DNA from: Porticoccus sp964395715
Lineage (GTDB): Bacteria; Pseudomonadota; Gammaproteobacteria; Pseudomonadales; Porticoccaceae
Length of the DNA: 64,000 nucleotides
Assembly: GCA_964395715.1 (NCBI GenBank)
Contig: CAYNAU010000002.1
Span: forward strand, 186,001 to 250,000
Direction of reading: 5' to 3'
A model generated the notes under the pieces. The model had not been told where the DNA came from. It did no database searches and was given only the letters and a program-made list of their open reading frames with translations. A program made the translations under genes and the position numbers. Below, one piece after another: positions 46,915-55,373 of the stretch (within the stretch, counting starts at the first letter, position 1; each line of letters opens with the position of its first letter).

Positions 46915-48714
46915 TCAACTATCCGTTTTCAGCACGGCAAGGAACGCTTCCTGGGGAATTTCTACGCTACCTACCTGCTTCATGCGCTTCTTACCCTCTT
47001 TCTGCTTTTCCAACAGTTTTTTCTTACGGGTTACATCACCACCATAACATTTTGCGGTGACATTTTTTCGCAGTGCCTTTACCGTAGTCCGAGCGATAAC
47101 ATGACCGCCAATGGCGGCCTGAATGGCCACGTCAAACATCTGTCTGGGAATCAATTCACGCATTTTTTCCGTTAACTGACGGCCCTTGAACTGGGAGTTA
47201 TTACGGTGGAGGATGACAGCAAGAGCATCCACTTTATCGCCATTGATCAGTACATCGAGCCTGACCAGTGGTGCAGGCTGAAAGCGTGTAAATGAGTAAT
47301 CGAGAGAGGCAAAACCACGACTGACCGATTTCAGGCGATCAAAAAAGTCCATCACCACTTCGCTCATCGGCAGTTCATAAGCCAGAGAAACCTGACCACC
47401 CACAAACTGCATATCTTTCTGGATACCCCTCTTTTCCACGCAAAGAGTAATCACATTGCCAAGGTAATCCTTGGGAACCAGAATGTTGGCTTCACACATC
47501 GGTTCACGCATTTCATCAATGTATGCAGGATCCGGGAGGTCCGACGGATTGGAAATATAAATGACAGAGCCATCGGTCTTTAGTATTTCATAGACCACGG
47601 TGGGTGCCGTTGTGATCAGATCGAGGTCATACTCACGCTCCAGGCGCTCCTGGATGATTTCCATATGGAGCATGCCGAGAAAGCCACAGCGGAAGCCAAA
47701 ACCCAGGGCATCTGAACTCTCCGGCTCGTAGAACAACGACGCGTCGTTTAACGTGAGTTTTGCCAGTGCATCGCGGAAGTCTTCGAAATCATCCGAACTG
47801 ACGGGGAACATACCCGCGTACACCTGCGGTTTGACCTTCTGAAAACCCGGCAAAGCCGGCACATTGGGTGTCTGGCTATGGGTGAAGGTGTCACCCACCG
47901 GCGCACCCTGAATGTCCTTGATTCCGGCCACAACAAAGCCCACTTCACCGGCTTTTAAGACACCGGTCTCCTTGTGTTTCGGAGTAAAGACCCCGACGCT
48001 GTCAACCACGTGAGCCTTGCCAATAGATTTCGCAAGGACCTTGTCTTTCACTCTTAACGTACCTTGAGTAACCCTTACCAGAGACACTACACCCAGGTAA
48101 TTATCGAACCATGAGTCAATGATCAAAGCTTGCAAGGGTGCATCAACATCTCCTTCCGGCGCTGGGACTTTTGCCACCAACTCCTCCAGGATATCGTCAA
48201 TGCCCAGGCCGGTCTTGGCGCTGCAGCGGACCGCATCATGGGCATCAATACCGATAATATCTTCTATCTCGGCAATCACCTTATCTGGATCAGCCTGTGG
48301 CAGATCCATTTTGTTCAATACCGGAATCACCTCGAGCCCCTGGGCAATCGCGGTGTAACAGTTGGCAACTGACTGGGCTTCGACCCCCTGCCCGGCATCG
48401 ACAACCAACAGTGCTCCCTCGCATGCCGCCAGAGAGCGGGAAACTTCATAGGAAAAATCCACATGGCCAGGCGTATCAATAAAATTTAGCTGGTAGGTTT
48501 TACCATCTCGCGCCGTGTAATCCAGGGTGACACTCTGGGCCTTGATGGTAATGCCACGCTCTCGCTCAATGTCCATGGAATCCAGTACCTGGGCAGCCAT
48601 CTCACGTTCCGAGAGGCCTCCACAGACCTGAATAAAACGGTCTGCAATGGTGGACTTTCCGTGGTCAATATGAGCGATGATGGAAAAATTTCGGATGTGA
48701 CTTAGGTCTGACAC
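46915..48714 (-). CDS. lepA: Elongation factor 4 (LepA)
   Basis: A translational GTPase that acts on ribosomes, assisting assembly or back-translocation. The 599-residue protein shows IIAHIDHGKSTIADRFI (G1), RGITIKAQ (G2), FIDTPGHVDF (G3), NKMD (G4) and CSAKTG (G5), EF-G-like domains II, III and V, and the LepA-specific C-terminal domain ending in KCYGGDVTRKKKLLEKQKEGKKRMK (as CYGGDVTRKKKLLEKQKEGK). It stands between mucD and lepB as in Pseudomonas. Confidence 0.98.
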   Translation of the reverse strand: MSDLSHIRNFSIIAHIDHGKSTIADRFIQVCGGLSEREMAAQVLDSMDIERERGITIKAQSVTLDYTARDGKTYQLNFIDTPGHVDFSYEVSRSLAACEGALLVVDAGQGVEAQSVANCYTAIAQGLEVIPVLNKMDLPQADPDKVIAEIEDIIGIDAHDAVRCSAKTGLGIDDILEELVAKVPAPEGDVDAPLQALIIDSWFDNYLGVVSLVRVTQGTLRVKDKVLAKSIGKAHVVDSVGVFTPKHKETGVLKAGEVGFVVAGIKDIQGAPVGDTFTHSQTPNVPALPGFQKVKPQVYAGMFPVSSDDFEDFRDALAKLTLNDASLFYEPESSDALGFGFRCGFLGMLHMEIIQERLEREYDLDLITTAPTVVYEILKTDGSVIYISNPSDLPDPAYIDEMREPMCEANILVPKDYLGNVITLCVEKRGIQKDMQFVGGQVSLAYELPMSEVVMDFFDRLKSVSRGFASLDYSFTRFQPAPLVRLDVLINGDKVDALAVILHRNNSQFKGRQLTEKMRELIPRQMFDVAIQAAIGGHVIARTTVKALRKNVTAKCYGGDVTRKKKLLEKQKEGKKRMKQVGSVEIPQEAFLAVLKTDS

Positions 48715-48859
48715 GCTACTTATTCTGCTAGGGGACAGGGTTTGTCCGAGGGTTAAATTCAGGCCGTGCAGTCTAGCGTATTTACCTATGACACGCCATG
48801 AAATGAGCGATTAGGTGCATAGAATACTGTTGCCGTTCGCTATCACCACCAACTAGCCT

Positions 48860-49939
48860 TTATTCAACCTCATTCAATGGAATGGGTTCCGGCAACTCAC
48901 CAATAATGACCGGCAAAGACAGCGGTTTGGCATCCCTGAGCATGTCCACAATTACCTTATCACCGGGTGAGAGCATGCCCGTCACTTGCGGGAGATCGCC
49001 GGGCTGCAATATAGCTTCTCCATTCAGCTTAAGGACAATGTCTCCGGCCATGATCCCAGCGTCTGCAGCAGGACTGCCAGGCTGAACCTGGGCGATAAAT
49101 GCACCGAGATTTTGGTTGCGGCCTGAAGATTTCATCAAAGACGCATCGACAGACTGCACATACACACCCAGCCAACCACGGGCCACCCGGCCTGTCGTCT
49201 GCAATTGATGTATAACGGAGGTAGCAAGTTTCGAAGGAATGGCAAAGGACAGCCCAATAGAGCCACCACCAGGCCTGGAGAATATCTGGGAATTGACCCC
49301 TACCACCCTTCCTTCCAGATTAAGCAGGGGACCTCCCGAGCTCCCCGGGTTAATAGCCACATCGCTCTGGATAAACGGCACGTAACTATCTCCGCCCGCG
49401 GTCGGAATACTGCGTCCTATGGCACTGATAATTCCCGCACTGGCCGTGTAATCCAGACCAAAGGGGGCACCAATAGCGATCACCCACTGTCCGACCTTGA
49501 TCGTTTCAGTATCTGCGAATTCAAGAACCGGGAGATCTGTCGCATCGATTTTGAGCAGTGCCAGATCTGATCTGACATCTACTCCCACCACCTTGGCGTC
49601 ATATACCCTGTGGTCTATCAATTTTACGGTGATATAGGCGACATCCTGTACCACATGCTGATTCGTCAGGACAAATCCGTCTTCCGAGATAAGAAATCCC
49701 GACCCGGTGCCCGGAACATTTCCCCCGCCACTGGGGCCATGCTCAAAAAAATCCTGATAGGTCGAGGATGAAGCAGAAACGTCCATCGGCAACTGTCCGG
49801 AATATGTATCAATGCGGACAACAGCGGGAGATGATTCGGTAATAAGCTGATTAAAATCCGGCCAGCCATGGCCCACTGCGCTCGAGGAAAAACAGGCGAC
49901 GAGCACGAAAGTCCATCTGCTAAAAAAGCTGTAGATCAT
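48860..49939 (-). CDS. mucD: DegP/MucD-type periplasmic serine protease with one PDZ domain
   Basis: A 359-residue trypsin-like HtrA protease, the MucD position of the sigma-E operon. The catalytic triad is visible: histidine in LTNQHVV, aspartate in RSDLALLKI and serine in NPGSSGGPLL. One PDZ domain follows (about 255-345; GWLGVYVQ, GSPAADAGIMAGDIV). Pseudomonas MucD and E. coli DegP have two PDZ domains and about 450-475 residues, so this protein is shortened. The ATG at 49939 has GGGAGA upstream. The signal sequence contains LVAC at residues 13-16, which fits a lipobox, though an ordinary cleavage further on is possible. Its job is clearing misfolded envelope proteins and damping the sigma-E response. 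Confidence 0.88.
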   Translation of the reverse strand: MIYSFFSRWTFVLVACFSSSAVGHGWPDFNQLITESSPAVVRIDTYSGQLPMDVSASSSTYQDFFEHGPSGGGNVPGTGSGFLISEDGFVLTNQHVVQDVAYITVKLIDHRVYDAKVVGVDVRSDLALLKIDATDLPVLEFADTETIKVGQWVIAIGAPFGLDYTASAGIISAIGRSIPTAGGDSYVPFIQSDVAINPGSSGGPLLNLEGRVVGVNSQIFSRPGGGSIGLSFAIPSKLATSVIHQLQTTGRVARGWLGVYVQSVDASLMKSSGRNQNLGAFIAQVQPGSPAADAGIMAGDIVLKLNGEAILQPGDLPQVTGMLSPGDKVIVDMLRDAKPLSLPVIIGELPEPIPLNEVE

Positions 49940-49976
49940 CAATCTCTCCCACAAGCATGGGCGATAGAGGCAAAAA

Positions 49977-50465
49977 TTATACCGGCTGTGTGGCAGGCAA
50001 ACGCTCTAACAGTTTTGGCTGTATCCGCTCATTATTTTTATTGATCAGCGAATGCAGTCTCGCGATCAATCCGCCACCAAGCAGGCCAAGTATGGCGCCA
50101 ATGGCAACGAAAAAGTCCGAGATGGATAACATGGCGGCCAATGAGGCCCCCGTTACCAGCATCAGCAGGGGCAGCAAGTACAGGAGTATGGTGCCGCGAA
50201 CCAGGACATCTTCCGGAATGCCGATAATCACCTGATCGTTTTCCTGGATATCCACCAGGTCGCATTCTCCGGGCAGCACTCTTATCACGGCGGAATTTCC
50301 TACAAAGCGCGCCAGCACACCCTGTCCACACCCCTTTTGCACCGCACACACGTGGCAAGCAGAGCGCTGGACAGTCTCTACCCAGAGACCATCATTTTCG
50401 AGGGCGACTACCTTGCCGGTTTCCTTAATCAATGCAGTATCTGCTTCAGTAAAATCATCTGGCAC
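49977..50465 (-). CDS. rseC: RseC/MucC family sigma-E operon protein
   Basis: A 162-residue inner-membrane protein of the RseC (MucC) family. The cytoplasmic N-terminal part contains the cysteine cluster CHVCAVQKGCGQG (three cysteines at about 37-46) typical of the family. Two membrane helices follow at about 90-108 and 113-132 (ILLYLLPLLMLVTGASLAA; FVAIGAILGLLGGGLIA). RseC modulates sigma-E weakly and in E. coli helps reduce SoxR. It lies between rseB and mucD as expected. Confidence 0.92.
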   Translation of the reverse strand: MPDDFTEADTALIKETGKVVALENDGLWVETVQRSACHVCAVQKGCGQGVLARFVGNSAVIRVLPGECDLVDIQENDQVIIGIPEDVLVRGTILLYLLPLLMLVTGASLAAMLSISDFFVAIGAILGLLGGGLIARLHSLINKNNERIQPKLLERLPATQPV

Positions 50466-50499
50466 TATAACCTAGCCCCATTGGCCGGTCACGGCAATA

Positions 50500-51468
50500 C
50501 TAGGGCGTTGACTGTCGAGGGGACACAGATTGAGCTACCAGTTTGGCAGTTTCAACGGGAATTTCACCTACGACGCATATCGTGTAATGGCGGCCATCAA
50601 CAGTGATCCGGGACAGGTAAGCCACTGTTGCTCCTCTCTGTGCCTGCATCTGCGGCAGATTGGCAGACATCTCGGAGTCGATAAAGAGAGAAAACACCGA
50701 CAAACCATCTGTATAAATTAGCGTCTCTCGGGCATTGTCCTGTGCGAGTTCATGGCCTGCCATCGTATATCCCGGAGGAAGCCACCCTGCCTGCCAGGCT
50801 CCGGGCCGAGCGTCCGGGATGTCGTCCCTGTTCAGGCAGTTTGATGTGCCGGGAGAAACCACGTGCCTGGCATCACCAGAGGCCACTAGATCCTCAGCAC
50901 TTACTACGTCACCAATATTGATATCCACATATTGAAAACGCTCAAGTACACGGTTTTTGTTCCCGACCAACAGCGATTGCAGTAACAACCCCGTCTTTTT
51001 ATCAATTCCAAGTACGTAGCCATAGCGGTGTTCATCTTTGGGGACAACATGAAGGACTGCGACGTCCCGTCCGGCCACACGGTCATCAGATTTTATCTGT
51101 ACGCTGTAGTAGTTATTGAGTGTTTGCTCAGGAACAGAGGCAAGGCTGGCGGCCTTACCACGCAATATAGCATTGCCCATATTTTCGCAATGAACATCAT
51201 TGCCCCGATGCAAAATTTCCTGTTTTGGGCCACTGAGAAGAACCAGGCGTTCGACCTCACGATCATCCTGGATAGCGTGAAAGACTTTGACGGTTTTTAA
51301 GGTGCCGCCATGCTCGTAGGTGAATATGCCGGTGTAATCGAGCTGCCGATTAGCCTCAGCCATCCTCTGGAGAAGTTCTCCTCCAGAGGTTTCAGGTTCG
51401 ATGGCATGAACGTGTGTTTGTAATAAAACACTGGCAAGGATAACTACAAAATACCTTGGCAAAAACAT
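50500..51468 (-). CDS. rseB: Sigma-E regulatory protein RseB/MucB
   Basis: The periplasmic protein that shields the anti-sigma factor RseA from proteolysis and senses envelope stress. The 322-residue protein begins with a signal peptide (FVVILASVLLQTHVHA) and has the lipoprotein-like N-terminal domain (LLQRMAEANRQLDYTGIFTYEHGG in part: MAEANRQLDYTGIFTYEHG) and the smaller C-terminal domain (GWLPPGYTM; HLIYTDGLSVFSLFI as LIYTDGLSVFSLFI). The ATG at 51468 lies 14 nt after the rseA stop; the frame extends further upstream but not in a family-like way. Confidence 0.93.
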   Translation of the reverse strand: MFLPRYFVVILASVLLQTHVHAIEPETSGGELLQRMAEANRQLDYTGIFTYEHGGTLKTVKVFHAIQDDREVERLVLLSGPKQEILHRGNDVHCENMGNAILRGKAASLASVPEQTLNNYYSVQIKSDDRVAGRDVAVLHVVPKDEHRYGYVLGIDKKTGLLLQSLLVGNKNRVLERFQYVDINIGDVVSAEDLVASGDARHVVSPGTSNCLNRDDIPDARPGAWQAGWLPPGYTMAGHELAQDNARETLIYTDGLSVFSLFIDSEMSANLPQMQAQRGATVAYLSRITVDGRHYTICVVGEIPVETAKLVAQSVSPRQSTP

Positions 51469-51481
51469 GTAACGTAGAAAA

Positions 51482-52135
51482 TCAATAGTCCTGACTGGCC
51501 GGCATACGCGCAAAGGGGAGCATTCCCTGGTTGGTATTGAAGGCTGCGTGTTCCGTATGACGTGTCATCAATTTGTTGAGATAGGCCTGAACCTGCTCAC
51601 GAGTCACGTCATCAGGTACAACTTCCTGCACAACAATAACAGGCTGGGGTGAACGGTAGGTATCGGGTTCTGTACTCGCACTGACGTTGCGGGCAGTTAC
51701 TGCGGGAATACCGAAGTCAGCAGCAGTTCTCAGTTGAGGATTAACAAAGTTCATCTGCACATCATCCACCGAGGCCACTGGAGCAGTGACTGCGCTGGGT
51801 TGACTGTACTGTTGAACGCCAATTACCGCTAGGGCAGCTACAGAAGCTGCTATGGCAAAACGGCCCAGAGGTTTGGCCATCCGGGAAACCGCAGCACGGG
51901 CACCATGAGTTGGCTCATCATCAAGGGCTGCGCGTATTGCAGCGGAGTAATCAGTTACCTGTACCGGAAGATCTCTGCGCATTGCAGAAGCAGCAAGTTG
52001 GTAGCGACGCCAGGTGTCGCGAAGTTCATCAGATTCGGAAGTCACTTTAAGAGTTCGGTGAAACTCAAGTTCATCGGTTTCACCATCCATTAGTGCCGAA
52101 AGAGACTCTTTTTCGCGCATGTTATGGTCACTCAT
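51482..52135 (-). CDS. rseA: Anti-sigma-E factor RseA/MucA
   Basis: The inner-membrane anti-sigma factor that holds RpoE. The 217-residue protein has the cytoplasmic sigma-binding part (ESLSALMDGETDELEFHRTL, then RDTWRRYQLAASAMR), one membrane helix at about 95-112 (FAIAASVAALAVIGVQQ), and a periplasmic part ending in a conserved region where RseB binds (YLNKLMTRHTEHAAF). In the membrane-proximal periplasmic part there are cleavage targets for site-1 proteases in related systems, but I cannot locate the exact site. It lies 152 bp after rpoE. Confidence 0.93.
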   Translation of the reverse strand: MSDHNMREKESLSALMDGETDELEFHRTLKVTSESDELRDTWRRYQLAASAMRRDLPVQVTDYSAAIRAALDDEPTHGARAAVSRMAKPLGRFAIAASVAALAVIGVQQYSQPSAVTAPVASVDDVQMNFVNPQLRTAADFGIPAVTARNVSASTEPDTYRSPQPVIVVQEVVPDDVTREQVQAYLNKLMTRHTEHAAFNTNQGMLPFARMPASQDY

Positions 52136-52287
52136 ACTTAACCTGCCTTATTTGCGGTTATTGTTAGTCTGCCACACCGAGTGACAGAGCTCTACAAGTA
52201 TCGCTTCCTAGCCATGTACTTCACCTACCGAGTCTGGAAGTCACTGATGAGACCGGAAGGTTACAAAAAGGTTCAAATTTAAAGCCC

Positions 52288-52872
52288 TTAACCTTCCAGC
52301 AGTCTGATTTTCTCATCTATAGCCTCTCGTGCCCTGAAAATACGCGATCTCACTGTACCCACGGGGCAATCCATCACCTCGGCAATTTCCTCATAACTGA
52401 GACCCTCAAACTCCCGCAAAGTTACCGCAGTTCTGAGATCTTCAGGAAGATTTTTTATGGCCTGATCTACAGCGGTTTCCAGCTCGTCCCTATAGAGAAG
52501 GTTTTCCGGTGAATCGATGTCACGCAGGCGCTCGCTGCCTTCGTAAAAGTCAGCCTCTTCCGCATCCACATCGCTGGCCGGTGGACGCCGGTTTTTGGCA
52601 ACCAGGTAATTTTTAGCTGTATTGACGGCAATGCGATACAGCCAGGTGTAAAAGGCACTTTCGCCGCGAAATTTGGCGAGCGCGCGGTAGGCCTTGATGA
52701 ACGCCTCCTGAACGACGTCGTTAACCTCATCAAAGTCCTTGATATAGCGGCTGACAATCGCATGTACCTTGTACTGGTATTTCATCACCAGCAAATCAAA
52801 GGCGCGCTTATCCCCCTTCTGAACGCGGGCGACTAAAAGCTTGTCACTGTCTGCTGCCTGCTCGGCTTCCAT
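52288..52872 (-). CDS. rpoE: Extracytoplasmic-stress sigma factor RpoE/AlgU
   Basis: The group 4 sigma factor for envelope stress. The 194-residue protein shows region 2 (AFDLLVMKYQYKVHAIVSRYI, split AFDLLVMKYQYKV and DVVQEAFIKAYRAL; FYTWLYRIAVNTAKNYLV) and region 4 (LPEDLRTAVTLREFEGLSYEEI, then CPVGTVRSRIFRAREAI). The ATG at 52872 has GGAG upstream; the frame opens earlier at 52908 without support. A sigma-E-type promoter lies upstream at 52911-52938, so it should be autoregulated. In relatives it governs exopolysaccharide and envelope repair genes. Confidence 0.96.
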   Translation of the reverse strand: MEAEQAADSDKLLVARVQKGDKRAFDLLVMKYQYKVHAIVSRYIKDFDEVNDVVQEAFIKAYRALAKFRGESAFYTWLYRIAVNTAKNYLVAKNRRPPASDVDAEEADFYEGSERLRDIDSPENLLYRDELETAVDQAIKNLPEDLRTAVTLREFEGLSYEEIAEVMDCPVGTVRSRIFRAREAIDEKIRLLEG

Positions 52873-52910
52873 AACTACTCCAATAATTACCCACGCGCCT
52901 TCAGGCAATT

Positions 52911-52938
52911 GCTAGACAATCGCAATCATGAATAGTTC
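52911..52938 (-). promoter_or_regulatory. Sigma-E (RpoE/AlgU)-type promoter of rpoE
   Basis: Read on the minus strand: GAACTA (52938-52933), a 16-nt spacer, TCTAGC (52916-52911). This fits the sigma-E consensus GAACTT-N16-TCTGA well, including exact spacing, and lies about 40 nt before the rpoE ATG, as expected for autoregulation. Confidence 0.75.
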
Positions 52939-53028
52939 GTGGGACGCAGATGCCAGCAGCACCTGTATTCATTTTCAGCCCGCTATACTATCATGCCAAA
53001 TTATCCATTCTAGGACTTAGTCTCGTCG

Positions 53029-54651
53029 ATGAAGAAAACGCACCACCACGATGTGTTGGTCGTTGGCAGTGGTGCGGCTGGCATGACAGTTGCTCTGCAA
53101 TTAGCCGACAAATACCGCATTGCCCTTCTCAGTAAAAGCGCGCTCAAATCTGGTTCAACCTGGTATGCTCAGGGGGGCATCGCTGCCGTTTTCGACAATG
53201 AGGATTCCATCGAGTCACACGTGCAGGACACCCTCGTTGCCGGCGCAGGGCTGTGCCATGAAGATACCGTTCGCTATACCGTAGAAAACGGGCCGGACGC
53301 CATCCGCTGGCTGGTCCAGCAAGGTGTCAAGTTCACCTTAAACAGCGACAACGACGATTATCACCTTACCCAGGAAGGTGGCCACAGCCATCGCCGCATC
53401 CTTCATACCGCGGATGCCACCGGCCGGGAGGTCTCATCGTCGCTGGCAGATAAGGTACTGCAACATCCATCAATAGACGTCTACGAAGATCACATTGTGG
53501 TCGATCTGATTACCCAGGCCGACAGCGATTCCAGCCGCGTACGCTGTACCGGCGCCTATGTGCTGGATAACGGCAACGATCATGTCTGCGTGTTTCAGGC
53601 CAAAGTGGTGGTACTCGCTACTGGGGGCGCCAGTAAAGCCTACCTCTACACCACCAACCCGGATGGCGCCTCTGGCGATGGCATTGCAGTGGCATGGCGA
53701 CGGGGCTGCCGCGTTGCCAATATGGAATTCAACCAATTCCACCCAACCTGCCTCTATCATCCCAGCGCCAAAGCTTTTTTGATTACCGAAGCGCTTCGTG
53801 GCGAAGGGGCTCAGCTCAAGCTTCCCAATGGGGAGCGCTTTATGGACAGGTTTCACCCCAGCGGTGAACTGGCACCAAGGGATATCGTAGCCAGGGCCAT
53901 CGACCACGAAATGAAGCGCCTGGGTAGTGACTGCCTGTTTCTTGACATCTCCCACCGCTCGGAAGAATTTCTCGAAAGCCATTTTCCCACTATCAAGGCC
54001 AAGTGCCTCAGCTACGGTATCGATATCACCAAGGAACCCATTCCGGTTGTCCCCGCTGCCCACTACACCTGTGGCGGTATTGTGGTGAACAAAAGCGGTC
54101 AAACCGATCTCTGGAATCTGTATGCCATTGGCGAAACAGCGTTTACCGGCTTACACGGCGCCAACCGCATGGCCAGCAATTCTCTGGTGGAATGTGTGGT
54201 TTATGGCCAGGCAGCCGCGCAGGCAATTCGAGACAGTATTGACAATATTGGCGAGCCGGAACAGGCACGGCCATGGGATGAAAGTCGTGTCACCCACTCC
54301 GATGAAGATGTGGTGATCTCCCACAACTGGGATGAGTTACGTCGCTTTATGTGGGACTATGTGGGTATCGTCCGCACCCGCAAACGCCTGGAGCGTGCCC
54401 ACCACAGGGTTAAATTGCTGCAAAAGGAAATTCAGGAGTACTACACCAATTACAAAATCAGCCGCGATTTGCTTGAACTTCGCAATCTGGTCCTCGTGGC
54501 AGAACTGATTATCCGGTCTGCCGAACAGCGCACCGAAAGCCGTGGCCTGCACTACACTCTGGATTATCCGGAAACCTCCGATGTCGCCAAAGACACTATC
54601 ATGGTACCCATCAATTTCGCCGCTCAAAATGTGATTGTTCAGAAAAACTGA
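53029..54651 (+). CDS. nadB: L-aspartate oxidase
   Basis: NadB oxidises L-aspartate to iminoaspartate, the first step of NAD synthesis, using FAD and passing electrons to oxygen or fumarate. The 540-residue flavoprotein has the FAD-binding VLVVGSGAAGMTVAL at the N-terminus, the KSALKSGSTWYAQGGIAAVF region, the catalytic/substrate segment HPTCLYHP with RGEGAQLKLPNGERFM, VPAAHYTCGGIVV, and ETAFTGLHGANRMASNSLVECVV (as GLHGANRMASNSL). It is divergent from rpoE with 156 bp between starts, the arrangement seen in Pseudomonas and Escherichia. Its last 41 nt overlap the convergent ygfX gene. Confidence 0.97.
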   Translation: MKKTHHHDVLVVGSGAAGMTVALQLADKYRIALLSKSALKSGSTWYAQGGIAAVFDNEDSIESHVQDTLVAGAGLCHEDTVRYTVENGPDAIRWLVQQGVKFTLNSDNDDYHLTQEGGHSHRRILHTADATGREVSSSLADKVLQHPSIDVYEDHIVVDLITQADSDSSRVRCTGAYVLDNGNDHVCVFQAKVVVLATGGASKAYLYTTNPDGASGDGIAVAWRRGCRVANMEFNQFHPTCLYHPSAKAFLITEALRGEGAQLKLPNGERFMDRFHPSGELAPRDIVARAIDHEMKRLGSDCLFLDISHRSEEFLESHFPTIKAKCLSYGIDITKEPIPVVPAAHYTCGGIVVNKSGQTDLWNLYAIGETAFTGLHGANRMASNSLVECVVYGQAAAQAIRDSIDNIGEPEQARPWDESRVTHSDEDVVISHNWDELRRFMWDYVGIVRTRKRLERAHHRVKLLQKEIQEYYTNYKISRDLLELRNLVLVAELIIRSAEQRTESRGLHYTLDYPETSDVAKDTIMVPINFAAQNVIVQKN

Positions 54652-55057
54652 CATTGCCAAGGAGAAGTAACTGTCTCAATTGCCGCAGTTCTTCCGATGA
54701 GACACTATCAGGGTAAATCAATAGTCGATGACACCGCCCAGCACGGCGAAAAACCAGCTGTAAAATGCCCGGCAAAATAAGGTAACTCTGCAATTCGACC
54801 TCCCCCGGCAGCTGACCTTGTCGCAGCAACCAGATGCCATGGTGCCAGCCGAGGTATTGAGCCCCCTGCTTGCACCAACGGTGAATACATAGATAACCGC
54901 CCAGGCACACAACAACAGCCAGCCCCACCGACAACATTAGGGGGATTGGGGCGATCAGCAGTATCAGAAAAACAGAGAAATGGGCAGCCAGCAGCCAGGC
55001 CAGCAGTAGCCTTGATGGCTGAATCTCGAGTTCAACGGGTCTGGGAACGAGTGTCAC
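54611..55057 (-). CDS. ygfX: YgfX family membrane protein
   Basis: A 148-residue protein with two N-terminal membrane helices (about 18-37 and 40-58) and a soluble C-terminal part (WLLRQGQLPGEVELQSY; LLIYPDSVSSEELRQLRQLLL), matching the YgfX (CptA) family that is co-encoded with sdhE. In E. coli YgfX has been reported to affect cytoskeletal proteins; its normal role is unclear. The GTG start lies 26 nt inside the end of sdhE, implying coupling. It overlaps nadB convergently by 41 nt. Confidence 0.82.
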   Translation of the reverse strand: MTLVPRPVELEIQPSRLLLAWLLAAHFSVFLILLIAPIPLMLSVGLAVVVCLGGYLCIHRWCKQGAQYLGWHHGIWLLRQGQLPGEVELQSYLILPGILQLVFRRAGRCHRLLIYPDSVSSEELRQLRQLLLLGNVSFSEQSHFERRN

Positions 55058-55277
55058 GAATGATGGTTACTATCCTTAGCAGGTCCGGGTCTTCAGGGTC
55101 CTCACGGCGTAGGAACCACCCGAACATATCCTGATCTTCACAATCCAGCAGACGATGGTAACGCTGCTTATCCTCTTCATCCAGGCCGGGGTAGATTTTG
55201 TCCAGAAACGGCAGCAGCACCAGGTCCAGCTCCAGCATACCTCGCCTGCTCGCCCAGAAAAGTCGATTTCTATCCAT
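55032..55277 (-). CDS. sdhE: Succinate dehydrogenase flavinylation factor SdhE
   Basis: SdhE promotes covalent attachment of FAD to the succinate dehydrogenase and fumarate reductase flavoprotein subunits. The 81-residue protein has the essential RGMLELD motif (residues 12-18, family RGxxE) and the conserved end CEDQDMFGWFLRREDPEDPDL (as DQDMFGWFLRREDPEDPDL). It precedes and overlaps ygfX, the standard pair. The ATG at 55277 fits homologue length. Confidence 0.95.
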   Translation of the reverse strand: MDRNRLFWASRRGMLELDLVLLPFLDKIYPGLDEEDKQRYHRLLDCEDQDMFGWFLRREDPEDPDLLRIVTIIRDTRSQTR

Positions 55278-55373
55278 TTGCTGATACCCCCAGATTGCAT
55301 AGGGGCGCCATTATAGTGGATCAGAGCAGGTTAACCCACTAAGATATCTGCCCTGTGTTTCAAAGGTTTAACC

